A stretch of DNA of 64,000 nt from Pseudomonadales bacterium (GTDB lineage: Bacteria; Pseudomonadota; Gammaproteobacteria; Pseudomonadales; Pseudohongiellaceae), in NCBI GenBank assembly GCA_024234325.1, contig JACKOJ010000003.1, forward strand, positions 186,001 through 250,000, read 5' to 3'. Position numbers and translations under genes: made by a program. How positions within the stretch are numbered: the first letter of the stretch is position 1; the number at the start of each line of letters is the position of its first letter. The notes below the pieces were generated by a model. The model had not been told where the DNA came from, did not search any database, and saw only the letters and a program-made list of their open reading frames with translations. Of this stretch, positions 52,119-61,301 are shown in pieces.

Positions 52119-52973
52119 GTGACAAGCCCCCAATCCCACACACCGCCCTCCCTCTCCGTGTCTGTTGTAGTGTATCGCCCGGACCTTGCTGCCTTGCGGC
52201 AGACCATGGAGACCCTGCTGCTTGCGATTCGTCGTGCCCACGGCAGTGGGGCTTTATCCCGTGCCGACCTGACGGTGATTCACAATCAAGCAAATCCCAA
52301 AGAGTCGCTGGGTACATTGATGTCCGACATTCAGGGAATGGCACTGAGGCAGGGGGTCGATCTGCACCTGCTGGAAGGGCACGGCAATATTGGCTATGGT
52401 CGCGGCCACAATCTCGCCATCCGTGCTGCGCAATCCGATTTCCACCTGATTCTGAATCCCGATGTGGTACTGACTCCGAATTCTTTGCGGGAGGGGCTGG
52501 CCTTTATGGCGGCGCATCCGGAGGTCACGGCACTGAGCCCGTCAGTACACTATCCCGACGGCAGCAAGCAGTATGTCTGCAAGCGGTTTCCGTCGGTCCT
52601 GGATTTTCTGCTCAGAGGCTTCGCCCCCCGTCGGGTGAGAGTCTGGTTTGCGCCGCGTCTGTCCCGCTATGAGATGCGGGATCTGCCGGAGGATCAGGCC
52701 AGCACGGACATCCCGATCATCAGCGGCTGTTTCATGCTGTTTCGGACGGCAGCACTTCAGGCGGTCAAAGGTTTCGATGAGCGCTATTTCCTCTACTTCG
52801 AAGACTTTGACCTGTCTCTGCGGGTGCACAGCCAGGGAACGCTTGCCTATCTTCCTGCCATGCAGATAGAACATCTCGGCGGGCACAGCGCTCGCAAGGG
52901 GCTACGGCATATCGCCATGTTCGTCCGGTCGGGTATCCGCTTCTACAACACCCATGGCTGGCGGCTGCTATGA
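52119..52973 (+). CDS. Family 2 glycosyltransferase
   Basis: This 284-residue GT-A fold enzyme starts with GTG. SVVVYRPD opens the fold, LILNPDVVLTPN holds the metal/nucleotide-binding Asp, and SGCFMLFR with FDERYFLYFEDFDLSLR is typical of rhamnosyltransferase-like family 2 enzymes (WbbL type). It is likely to add a sugar, perhaps rhamnose, during O-polysaccharide synthesis. It overlaps the epimerase gene by four bases and is near rmlCDB. Confidence 0.88.
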   Translation: MTSPQSHTPPSLSVSVVVYRPDLAALRQTMETLLLAIRRAHGSGALSRADLTVIHNQANPKESLGTLMSDIQGMALRQGVDLHLLEGHGNIGYGRGHNLAIRAAQSDFHLILNPDVVLTPNSLREGLAFMAAHPEVTALSPSVHYPDGSKQYVCKRFPSVLDFLLRGFAPRRVRVWFAPRLSRYEMRDLPEDQASTDIPIISGCFMLFRTAALQAVKGFDERYFLYFEDFDLSLRVHSQGTLAYLPAMQIEHLGGHSARKGLRHIAMFVRSGIRFYNTHGWRLL

Positions 52974-53941
52974 GTTTTGGGGAGATCAGCACAGAACCTG
53001 CCGTGCTGCTGACGGGCGCGACTGGTTTCATCGGTCGTACCCTGCTGCAAAGGCTGCAGGAGAAACAGATTCGCGTGCATGTCCTGTCTCGTCACGACTT
53101 TCAGGAGGGGCCGGATCAGGAAGGCATTGTTCCCTTTCAGGGGGATATCGGTGATGCCATGCTCCTTGACGAGGCCTGCCGGGGGGTAGACACGGTGTTT
53201 CATCTGGCAGCCTATGCTCATGTCAATCATCACGATACCGAGACCATGCGAACCGTGAATGTCGAGGGCACCCACACCCTGCTCGAAGCCGCGATTCGCA
53301 ATGGTGTGCGCCGTATCGTGTTTTTCAGCAGCGTGCTGGCGCAGGCCAGCCCCGAGGCCATGACACCCTACGGTCAGGCGAAACTGGACGCAGAGACCCT
53401 GTTGCTGGACGCGTGTCGGCAGGGACTCATCGAGGTGTGCTGTCTGCGTCCGGCCAATGTCTATGGGCTGGGCATGAAGGGGAATCTGCTGAGTATGATC
53501 CGGCTGATGTCCCGAGGCTGGATGCCTCCTCTGCCAACGCCCAGTGCGGCGCTTTCCCTGGTGGGCAACCGGGACTTGTGTGAGGCTGCCCTGCTGGCCG
53601 CTGCATCGCCAGCGGCCAATGGCCAGGTTTACCCCGTGACGGACGGCAAAACCTATTCTTTCAAGGGCCTGGAAGTGTCTGTACGACGGGTGCTCGGCAA
53701 AGCTCCGGCCCGCTGGCAACTGCCCTTGCCTGCTTTCTGGTGCGCATTTGCGGGGCTGGAGCTGGTGTCCCGCCTCTTGCGTCTGCCCAATGCTCCGGGC
53801 TTGCGTTCCTATCGCGTGCTGACCCGGGATTCCGTGGTTTCCTGTGAGAAAATACAACAGGAACTGGGCTATAATCCGGCCGGTTCCTTCAACGACGAGT
53901 TACCGGGTATCGTCGAGCAACTGGCCCGTGAGCGGGCCTGA
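52970..53941 (+). CDS. NAD-dependent sugar epimerase/dehydratase
   Basis: This 323-residue extended short-chain dehydrogenase has the NAD motif GATGFIG and catalytic YxxxK (YGQAK). It most resembles UDP-galactose/UDP-GlcNAc 4-epimerase-like or reductase enzymes of O-antigen clusters; the exact substrate cannot be told. It overlaps the glycosyltransferase gene (ATGA), indicating one operon. Confidence 0.85.
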   Translation: MSFGEISTEPAVLLTGATGFIGRTLLQRLQEKQIRVHVLSRHDFQEGPDQEGIVPFQGDIGDAMLLDEACRGVDTVFHLAAYAHVNHHDTETMRTVNVEGTHTLLEAAIRNGVRRIVFFSSVLAQASPEAMTPYGQAKLDAETLLLDACRQGLIEVCCLRPANVYGLGMKGNLLSMIRLMSRGWMPPLPTPSAALSLVGNRDLCEAALLAAASPAANGQVYPVTDGKTYSFKGLEVSVRRVLGKAPARWQLPLPAFWCAFAGLELVSRLLRLPNAPGLRSYRVLTRDSVVSCEKIQQELGYNPAGSFNDELPGIVEQLARERA

Positions 53942-53979
53942 TTCCTGACCCGGATCACCTGCACACCATAGGCCCCGGT

Positions 53980-54540
53980 TTGAAACTGATCCCCACCTCC
54001 ATCCCTGACGTCAAGATAATCGAGCCAACAGTCCACGGTGACCACCGGGGCTTCTTCATGGAAACCTGGCGGGCCTCGGCATTCGCGGAAATTGCACCGG
54101 GTTTGCAGTTTGTGCAGGACAATCACAGCAAGTCGGCGCGGGGCATTCTTCGTGGCCTGCACTATCAGCTTCAACAGGCCCAGGGCAAACTGATCCGTGT
54201 CGTGGCCGGTGAGATCTTCGACGTGGCAGTGGACATGCGGCGTAGCTCACCCAGCTTCGGGCAATGGGTGGGCGTTATCCTCTCAGCCGAAAACCACCGT
54301 CAGCTCTGGGTGCCTCCGGGGTTTGCCCACGGCTTCCTGGTGACCAGCGAGAGCGCGGAGATGGTGTACAAATGCACCGACTACTATGCTCCAGAGCATG
54401 AGGTATCGCTGCTGTGGAACGATCCTGCACTTGCGATTGACTGGCCTCTGGACGCCATAGCCATGAAAGAACCGGTGCTGTCACAGAAAGATCGGGACGG
54501 GTTGAGTTTTGGGGCCGCCCCAGCCTATGAAACGGTATAA
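53980..54540 (+). CDS. rmlC: dTDP-4-dehydrorhamnose 3,5-epimerase
   Basis: This 186-residue cupin enzyme starts at TTG 53980. Family stretches include DHRGFFMETW, RGILRGLHYQ with the catalytic His, GKLIRVVAGEIFDVAVD and PPGFAHGF. It converts dTDP-4-keto-6-deoxyglucose to the rhamnose isomer for RmlD. It is followed by rmlD after nine bases. Confidence 0.94.
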   Translation: MKLIPTSIPDVKIIEPTVHGDHRGFFMETWRASAFAEIAPGLQFVQDNHSKSARGILRGLHYQLQQAQGKLIRVVAGEIFDVAVDMRRSSPSFGQWVGVILSAENHRQLWVPPGFAHGFLVTSESAEMVYKCTDYYAPEHEVSLLWNDPALAIDWPLDAIAMKEPVLSQKDRDGLSFGAAPAYETV

Positions 54541-54549
54541 GAGGTAAGG

Positions 54550-55428
54550 ATGGGTCTGCGTATTGCAATTACGGGCGCCAATGGTCAACTGGGTCAGACC
54601 TTGATGCGTTCCGCGCTGTTTGAAGAGCATCTGCTGCTTCCCTTCGGGCGCGATACGCTGGACATTGCGGACAGGGCAAACATAGAGGCCGTGTTGAGTT
54701 CGGCGGCGCCCGATGTGGTGATCAATGCTGCCGCGTACACGGCGGTGGATGCCGCCGAGAGTGACGAGGACGCCGCGTTTCTGCTCAATGACAAAGGGGT
54801 GGAAAATCTCGCTATGTGGGCTGCCGCAAGTGGCGCAGAGCTCGTTCATGTGTCCACGGACTTTGTTTTTGATGGCCGCAGTCACCTACCCTATCGGGTG
54901 GAGGATCCGGTTGCTCCCCTGAGCGTCTATGGCAAGAGCAAGCTGGCGGGCGAGCAGGCAATCGCAAATATTTTGCCGGGCCGCGGGACGATCGTGCGGA
55001 CGGCCTGGCTGTATTCGCCCTACCGGCAGAATTTTGTCCGTACCATGCTGCGCCTGATGCGGGAGCGGGATGGACTGGGTGTGGTCGACGACCAGATCGG
55101 AACGCCCACCTCCACAGATGGACTGGTATCGTGCCTGCACGCCTTGATCAGCACTGGCAGACAAGGCGGCATTTATCACTGGACGGACGCCGGTGTGGCC
55201 AGTTGGTATGATTTTGCGGTGGCCATCCAGGAGGAGGCATTGGCGTTGTCTTTGTTGGACCGTGCGATCCCCATACGTCCCATTCCGACGACGCAGTACC
55301 CGACCCCTGCAGTGCGCCCCGCCTACAGCGTGCTGGACAAGTCCAGAGCGCTACAGGAATTGCAGTGTCCGCAGGTGCATTGGCGTGAAGCGTTGAGGGA
55401 TGTGCTGAAGCATATCAGTGAGACCTGA
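54550..55428 (+). CDS. rmlD: dTDP-4-dehydrorhamnose reductase
   Basis: This 292-residue reductase has the NAD(P) motif GANGQLGQ, the STDFVFDG segment and catalytic YGKSK. It makes dTDP-L-rhamnose. Together with rmlC and rmlB it supplies rhamnose for O-polysaccharide, but no rmlA (glucose-1-phosphate thymidylyltransferase) is present in the window. Confidence 0.94.
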   Translation: MGLRIAITGANGQLGQTLMRSALFEEHLLLPFGRDTLDIADRANIEAVLSSAAPDVVINAAAYTAVDAAESDEDAAFLLNDKGVENLAMWAAASGAELVHVSTDFVFDGRSHLPYRVEDPVAPLSVYGKSKLAGEQAIANILPGRGTIVRTAWLYSPYRQNFVRTMLRLMRERDGLGVVDDQIGTPTSTDGLVSCLHALISTGRQGGIYHWTDAGVASWYDFAVAIQEEALALSLLDRAIPIRPIPTTQYPTPAVRPAYSVLDKSRALQELQCPQVHWREALRDVLKHISET

Positions 55429-55531
55429 TCGCCTGCCCTGCAGGCGATTGAATTGCCACAGAAGTCGATGGGAGCCAGCCCGCGCTGGCGACCCCAGAGG
55501 CATGAAACTGGAAATCAAAAGAGAACAAAAA

Positions 55532-56614
55532 ATGGCTAACGTATTGATCACTGGAGCGGCGGGTTTTATCGGTGCCAATTTCACGCACTACTGGCTGCAA
55601 CACCATCCCGAAGATCGTGTTATCGCGCTGGATGCGCTGACCTATGCCGGCAATACCTGGAATCTGCGCGATGTCTGGAAGCGAAGCAATTTCACCTTCG
55701 TCAAGGGGGATATCTGCGATCAGGCGCTGGTGGACGAGTTGCTGCGCAAACACGATATCGACACGATTGTTCATTTTGCGGCGGAGAGTCATGTCGACAG
55801 ATCCATCACCGGGCCAGATGCCTTTATTCAGACCAATATTGTTGGTACGCACACACTACTGAAGGCTACGAAAGCCTTTTGGCTGGATGGTAAAGAGAAA
55901 AAACCGCACCATTTCCACCATGTGTCTACGGACGAGGTGTACGGTACGCTCGAAGCCGATGATCCTGCGTTCAGTGAAACGACGCCCTATGCTCCGAACT
56001 CGCCCTATGCGGCCAGCAAGGCAGCGTCCGATCATCTGGTACGGGCCTACCATCATACCTATGGGCTTCGAGTCACTACGAGCAACTGTTCCAATAACTA
56101 TGGTCCCTATCATTTTCCAGAAAAACTGATACCGCTGTGTCTGCTGAACATTCTTCATGGCAAACCGCTTCCGATCTACGGCAACGGCCAGCAGATTCGC
56201 GATTGGTTGTTTGTAGAAGACCACTGCCGGGGTATCGATCTGGTGATTCAGAAAGGCACGCCTGGGGAGACCTACAATATCGGTGGCAACAACGAATGGG
56301 CCAATATCGACACAGTCAAACTTCTCTGCCAACTGGTGGATGGTTTCTTTGCCACGGATGAAGAACTGCGCACGCGTTATCACGACTGTCCTGCAGCCCT
56401 CGGGAAAGCCAGCACCAGTTTGATTACTTATGTGACCGATAGACCGGGTCACGACACCCGTTATGCAATCAATGCCAGCAAGATCATGTCAGAGCTGGGG
56501 TATGAGCCACGCACCGGCTTTGCCGACGGCCTGACCCGGACCGTGCAGTGGTATCTCGATCACCAGGACTGGTGGGAGAAAATACAGGACGGCAGCTACC
56601 AGAAAGGTTTCTGA
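55532..56614 (+). CDS. rmlB: dTDP-glucose 4,6-dehydratase
   Basis: This 360-residue enzyme has GAAGFIG, HFAAESHVDRSI, STDEVYG and the catalytic YAASK. The start at 55532 gives the usual N-terminus of the family; the longer frame to 55418 overlaps rmlD and has no family resemblance. It is the first enzyme unique to the dTDP-6-deoxyhexose route after RmlA. Confidence 0.95.
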   Translation: MANVLITGAAGFIGANFTHYWLQHHPEDRVIALDALTYAGNTWNLRDVWKRSNFTFVKGDICDQALVDELLRKHDIDTIVHFAAESHVDRSITGPDAFIQTNIVGTHTLLKATKAFWLDGKEKKPHHFHHVSTDEVYGTLEADDPAFSETTPYAPNSPYAASKAASDHLVRAYHHTYGLRVTTSNCSNNYGPYHFPEKLIPLCLLNILHGKPLPIYGNGQQIRDWLFVEDHCRGIDLVIQKGTPGETYNIGGNNEWANIDTVKLLCQLVDGFFATDEELRTRYHDCPAALGKASTSLITYVTDRPGHDTRYAINASKIMSELGYEPRTGFADGLTRTVQWYLDHQDWWEKIQDGSYQKGF

Positions 56615-56631
56615 GCCTGTCCGGTACGCTC

Positions 56632-58308
56632 TTAGGGCAGCAGGTAGAAGTACTGCTCGTCGCCTGTGGAGTAGACCATGCGGAAGTCTTCAGTACCATC
56701 ACCGTTGAGATCGCCAACACCAAACAGGCCTGTCTGGGGTGAGGGGGTGGAATAAGTCTTCGGATCTACCCGCCGGATGACAAAATCCGCGTACATGCGC
56801 AGAGCCCGAGTGTTGAACTTGAATGAAATAATGCCGTATCCGTCAAAGCGCACGGTATTGACCCCGTTCAAGGCCAGCAGGGCATTGATGAACTCCTGGC
56901 CTACGGATGGCGCGGTGGTAAACAGTTGTTGCCGCAATGTGCTTCCCGCAGGGTAGATCACCTGCATAAACACTTCTCCTGACAGGGCCGGGTTCGGGTG
57001 CGGAACCAGGAATACGCCCTGTTTCGCCCCGCCAGGGGCCAGGGTCGAGACAACAGATGGCCGCAGATTGTAACGGTCATAATAGGAATTGTTGATCACC
57101 AGTTTGCCAGTGTCATCCAGCTCCAGTGGGGGCGGTCCCTGGTTCTTCTGAATCTCGATATTGCCGTACTTGGTGACCTTCATCTCTGTCAGTTTCATCA
57201 AGGTCAAGGCATTCTGCAGCACGGAGAAATTGGCCAGAGCCGGTTGGAAATTAATCTGCAGCCCCTCGTCCGTGACCATCCGTCCGCTTTGGTCCTGGTT
57301 CAGGTAGATGGCTGCGGTCGTCGAGCTGGCCTGAGACGCCGTGTAGGGGTAAAGATGATAAATCGCGTCCCCCACTACGATCGATACTCTGCCATTGGCG
57401 GCCTCCTGGGTGGCCTCCAGCGAAGGAATTGCCAGTTCCGGAATGCGGTTGATCGTCGCCAGGATGCTGTTCGCACTGTTAAAAGGTGAAGCCTGGGACA
57501 ACGTAATCATGTCCGACTGCGTTATACCTGTAGCATTGGGCGTAATTTTGGTCAGGCCGGGGGTGAAATCCGAGTCGTCGTTGATGATGGTGACAGTAGC
57601 ACTGCTGATGGTGCCAAGCACTGCGCCGCCGGTGATGGTGGAGAGCGTCACCGTGAAACTCTTGTTGGCCTGTCCGACGCTGTTGTCGATGATGGTGATC
57701 GGAATCGTCTTGCTGGTCTCTCCCTCTGCAAAGCTCAGGGTACCGGTGGCAGCGGTGAAGAAGGCCGGGCTTGTTGCGGTGCCGTTCGCGGTGGCGTAGT
57801 TGATGGTGACGGTGCCATTGCTGCCGTTGGTTCGGTTCACGGTCAGGGCGGCAGCTCCTCCGTTCTCGGCCACGCTGTAGGTCGCTGCAGAGAACTGCAG
57901 TGTGCCTTGTTCGTAGTCCACAATGTTGAGCGTGGTCGAGCTTTGGGTGCCGATGGTGTCACCGCTTACGGCAGACAGGCTGAGAATGACGGTCTCGGTT
58001 TCTTCGACAGCGCGATCGTCCAGTATGGCGACGCTGACGGTCTTGCTGGCTGCGTCCCCTGCTGCCCAGCTCACCGTGGTGGAGACGGCCGTGTAGTCGC
58101 TGCCGGCAGCGGCGGTACCGCCGGTACTGGTCACCGTCACACTGGCCGCACCCGTGGTAGTCCCTGTGCGGGTGAGGGTGATCGTGGCCGGAGTGGTGAT
58201 CTCGGACGTGCTGTACAGGGCAGAACTGAACTCAATGCTTCCTGCCTGAACCAGGGCACTGGTAAGGAGACAGGGCAGCAGGGTTAAATAACGGGCAAAT
58301 CTGATCAT
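56632..58308 (-). CDS. Secreted Calx-beta domain protein
   Basis: This 558-residue protein has a signal peptide (about 1-22). Two Calx-beta domains (about 23-125 and 130-245) show the motifs AAAGSDYTAVSTTVSWAAGD and EETETVILSLS. A C-terminal part (about 250-558) is without a clear family and is strand-rich. Calx-beta domains bind calcium and occur in adhesins and surface proteins. It converges with rmlB and is divergent from the 58484 gene. Type II secretion is possible but not shown. Confidence 0.85.
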   Translation of the reverse strand: MIRFARYLTLLPCLLTSALVQAGSIEFSSALYSTSEITTPATITLTRTGTTTGAASVTVTSTGGTAAAGSDYTAVSTTVSWAAGDAASKTVSVAILDDRAVEETETVILSLSAVSGDTIGTQSSTTLNIVDYEQGTLQFSAATYSVAENGGAAALTVNRTNGSNGTVTINYATANGTATSPAFFTAATGTLSFAEGETSKTIPITIIDNSVGQANKSFTVTLSTITGGAVLGTISSATVTIINDDSDFTPGLTKITPNATGITQSDMITLSQASPFNSANSILATINRIPELAIPSLEATQEAANGRVSIVVGDAIYHLYPYTASQASSTTAAIYLNQDQSGRMVTDEGLQINFQPALANFSVLQNALTLMKLTEMKVTKYGNIEIQKNQGPPPLELDDTGKLVINNSYYDRYNLRPSVVSTLAPGGAKQGVFLVPHPNPALSGEVFMQVIYPAGSTLRQQLFTTAPSVGQEFINALLALNGVNTVRFDGYGIISFKFNTRALRMYADFVIRRVDPKTYSTPSPQTGLFGVGDLNGDGTEDFRMVYSTGDEQYFYLLP

Positions 58309-58483
58309 GGGAGCGGTCGTAAGGAGTTGGATTTGTCAGTATTACAGCGGCCAAAGCCGAAGAATCTTGAGTCTGGATACCCGCTAAGAGTAGCCGAAAG
58401 CCGGGTTCGACTCACGAGAAATTCGGCATTGTGTGACATACTTGGCGTCCCTCGCCGCCTTATCGAGTACAGGAGATGATTTC

Positions 58484-59122
58484 ATGAGAGCCGGATTTTT
58501 CCACCCGCGCCTGGTATGGCCCCTGGTTGGGGCAATGCTGCTGCTTGCCGGAGTGGGCAGATTGCAGGCCAGTACCGTCATGGAGATGAGCTTCGAGGAA
58601 GTCGTCTCACACTCCGCACTGGCCTTTGAGGGACGGGTGATCGGCATGGAATCACGTCAGCTAAGTGATGGCAGCATCCATACCTATGTGCGCTTCGCGG
58701 TGCTCGACGTCATCAAGGGCGATTACACAGATGAGGAAATAGAGCTGAGCTTTCTTGGGGGCCAGGTCGGCTCCCGTGCGCTCCAGGTCAGCGACATGAA
58801 CATGCCGGAGGTCGGCGAGACGGGAATCTATTTCGTGGAGTCGCTGACCCGGGCCCAGGTGCATCCTCTCGTGGGCTGGGCACAGGGACATTTCCTGCTT
58901 GAGCAGCAGTCTTCCGGGGCGGACATTGTGACCACCGTTGAGCATGTGCCGGTGGTCGGGATTGACGCCGGAGCCGCACCCGTCACCATGAACCTCAGCA
59001 AAGGGGTTGCCAAGGGAGTGACGGTGCGCAGCAGTCAGAGCCTCCTGGCGCCCCTGAGTCGCCCCATGAGTGTCGATGAATTCAAGCAATCCGTGCGGGA
59101 AGCCGCCGCACAGGGGCAGTGA
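58484..59122 (+). CDS. Secreted protein paired with a metalloprotease
   Basis: This 212-residue protein starts at ATG 58484, eight bases after AGGAG. The signal peptide runs about 1-30 (ending LQAS). The mature part has a beta-rich domain (FEGRVIGMESR, YVRFAVLDVIKGDY, ELSFLGGQ) of unknown family and a C-terminal helix. The next gene, a matrixin-type protease, starts 11 bases downstream, so the product could be its inhibitor, chaperone or co-secreted partner; this is inference. Confidence 0.75.
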   Translation: MRAGFFHPRLVWPLVGAMLLLAGVGRLQASTVMEMSFEEVVSHSALAFEGRVIGMESRQLSDGSIHTYVRFAVLDVIKGDYTDEEIELSFLGGQVGSRALQVSDMNMPEVGETGIYFVESLTRAQVHPLVGWAQGHFLLEQQSSGADIVTTVEHVPVVGIDAGAAPVTMNLSKGVAKGVTVRSSQSLLAPLSRPMSVDEFKQSVREAAAQGQ

Positions 59123-59132
59123 GGCATTTCCC

Positions 59133-60602
59133 GTGACATCCACTAAAACAGCCTTGCTTCTCGTCCTGCTGGGTATCAGTCTCAATGCTTTTGCGGCCAA
59201 CATTCCCGGGAAGAAATGGCCAGGTAACACTACGGAGATGTATATCGGCATGCCGGGCACGGCACCCAGCGGTATTGCCTGGAGCGATGCCTTACGCAAG
59301 GCCGCCCAGGCCTGGAACGACACCACGCCCTTCACCTTTACGTTCAATTCCCAGTTTCTCGACCCCTGCACGGGCTACAGCAAAAATCCGGCGAACAGCA
59401 ATTTTCCGAACGGGGATGGCGACAGTCGTAACGGTACCGGTTTCAATACCACCGTGTGCGGAAATGATTTCGGCTCCGGTGTGCTGGCGGTGACCCTGAT
59501 CTACACGGAAAGCAATCTGCTTGGGGCCGAGGACATTACGGAGGCAGATATTGTCTTCAATTCCAACGAGCGCTACGACATCTATGACGGCCCACTGCGA
59601 TTCCAGACCCGCACCCAGGATTTTGGACGCATTGCCTTGCATGAGCTGGGACACGTGCTGGGGCTAGGGCACGAACAGACGGCAAGTGCCATCATGAAGG
59701 CCACCATTGGCAACCTGGACAGCCTTCAGGAAGACGATATTAACGGTGCCACGACGCTGTACAACGGATACCGCAATTGTCCCGTAACATCCTTTGGCTT
59801 TGGTCGCAGCTCGGGCAGTCTCGCGACCGGAGACTGCAGGGTTCGGGAACTGATCGGCGGTGGCAGCGATGACAGTTTTGTTGATACCTACGAATTTGAA
59901 TTGGCGCAGCCCACGCAGATTACGCTGGAGATGCGCTCTCCCTCCCTGGATTCGGTTCTGGTTCTGATGGATGCCAGGTCCGATGTGCTCGATGTTGACG
60001 ATGATGGCGCCGGGGGCTGCAATTCCCGCATTACAACTACGCTTGCTGCAGGCACCTATGCCGTACTTGCCAACACCTTTGACGGAAAGTCTGACTGCGG
60101 CGACACCTTCGGCCCCTATGAACTGACCCTGTCCTACCAGAGCAGCACCCTGCCCCTGCTCGGTCGCGAAACCAGTCTGCGTGGGGGCTCCTCGACGGCG
60201 CGCTTCTCGGGTGGCGTCACCCAGAACGGGGGCCTCAGTTACAGCAATCTGGCGAAATCCACCCAACCTGTCGATATCAAAGGGTCAATCCAGGTGGATT
60301 CTGCGCATCAGGGGAAGGCGGGCTTTATCGTGGTGGCCGCTGTCATGGACAACGGCAGGATCTACCTGCGCAACAGTGTCGGGGAGTTTGTGCCCTATGA
60401 TCAGGCTGGTGGTGTCATTACCAAGGCCTACAGCAAGGTGCTGGGGGCCGTCGAAAACGTGGACATTCTGCGCAATTTCACCCCGCTCGTCGCTGGCTAC
60501 CCCTCCGCTCAGGTCAATTTCCTGATGGGATACGGTTTGAGCAGTAATCCTGACGAACTGTATTTCCACGCAGCCCCGATTAACCTGCTTACAGGCCTGT
60601 GA
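59133..60602 (+). CDS. Matrixin-type zinc metalloprotease
   Basis: This 489-residue protein has a signal peptide (about 1-21, LNAFAA). A metzincin catalytic domain carries HELGHVLGLGH starting at residue 170, the HExxHxxGxxH zinc site, and a later IMKATI Met-turn candidate. A PPC-like beta domain (about 255-345: YEFELAQPTQITLEM, AGTYAVLANTF) and a C-terminal beta domain follow. GTG at 59133 is preceded by GAGG. It is a plausible type II secretion substrate. Confidence 0.88.
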   Translation: MTSTKTALLLVLLGISLNAFAANIPGKKWPGNTTEMYIGMPGTAPSGIAWSDALRKAAQAWNDTTPFTFTFNSQFLDPCTGYSKNPANSNFPNGDGDSRNGTGFNTTVCGNDFGSGVLAVTLIYTESNLLGAEDITEADIVFNSNERYDIYDGPLRFQTRTQDFGRIALHELGHVLGLGHEQTASAIMKATIGNLDSLQEDDINGATTLYNGYRNCPVTSFGFGRSSGSLATGDCRVRELIGGGSDDSFVDTYEFELAQPTQITLEMRSPSLDSVLVLMDARSDVLDVDDDGAGGCNSRITTTLAAGTYAVLANTFDGKSDCGDTFGPYELTLSYQSSTLPLLGRETSLRGGSSTARFSGGVTQNGGLSYSNLAKSTQPVDIKGSIQVDSAHQGKAGFIVVAAVMDNGRIYLRNSVGEFVPYDQAGGVITKAYSKVLGAVENVDILRNFTPLVAGYPSAQVNFLMGYGLSSNPDELYFHAAPINLLTGL

Positions 60603-60759
60603 GCCGCATCAATCGATAATGTAAATTTACTCGGGGTTCCCTGTGGCTGTATAATCGCGCGCATCTCGTGGATTTCAAGCACCGCGACAACATGCTGTCA
60701 TGTTGCGCATGTGTGGGCTCGGGAACACCATTTTGAAAGTTCAAGAAGAGGAAAATAGC

Positions 60760-61215
60760 GTGGCAGTTAACAACAGCAAATTCGTGGTACGCATGGTTCA
60801 GATGGGCGTACTGGCGCTGAGCGTCCTGTTCGTAGGGTCGATCGCCGCACAATCGCGTGATGAGCAGATCGCCGAGCGTCTGAAACCGATTGGTGATGTG
60901 TGCCTGGCTGGTGAGTCCTGCGCGCGTGGCGGCGCCTCTGCCGGTGCCCAGGCGGCTTCCGGTGCTGCTGCCGAGTTCAGTGCGGAGCAGGCCTACCAGC
61001 AGAACTGCCAGGTTTGCCACGCCTCCGGCATGGCGGGTGCCCCTAAATTCGGTGACGCCGCCGCATGGGCGACACGTATGGAAAAAGGAATGGATGCCGT
61101 GGTGGCGAATGCCATCAACGGGCTGAATGCCATGCCTCCTCGCGGAATGTGTATGACCTGCAGTGATGACAACATTGCAGCGCTGGTGGAGTACATATCA
61201 GGCCACGCCCAGTAA
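60760..61215 (+). CDS. Cytochrome c5 family protein (long form)
   Basis: This 151-residue periplasmic monohaem cytochrome has an N-terminal export signal (about 10-30), a linker rich in Ala/Gly/Ser, and a c5-type haem domain with CQVCH near residue 83. A distal Met (LNAMPPRG) and the extra Cys pair of c5 (CMTC) are present. The start is GTG 60760 behind GAGG. It is a paralogue of the next gene and a probable electron donor to oxidases. Confidence 0.88.
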   Translation: MAVNNSKFVVRMVQMGVLALSVLFVGSIAAQSRDEQIAERLKPIGDVCLAGESCARGGASAGAQAASGAAAEFSAEQAYQQNCQVCHASGMAGAPKFGDAAAWATRMEKGMDAVVANAINGLNAMPPRGMCMTCSDDNIAALVEYISGHAQ

Positions 61216-61301
61216 GTTTGTTCATTACTGGTTAAGCTTGGTGGAACTACTCTGAATTCGTAACGGTGAAGTACCGGTAACAGAAACAGGAGCAAGACGT
61301 C

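Noticed and set aside
58395..58425. tRNA T-arm-like sequence GGGTTCGACTC
   Set aside because: The flanking bases do not form the T-stem and no acceptor or anticodon arms are present.
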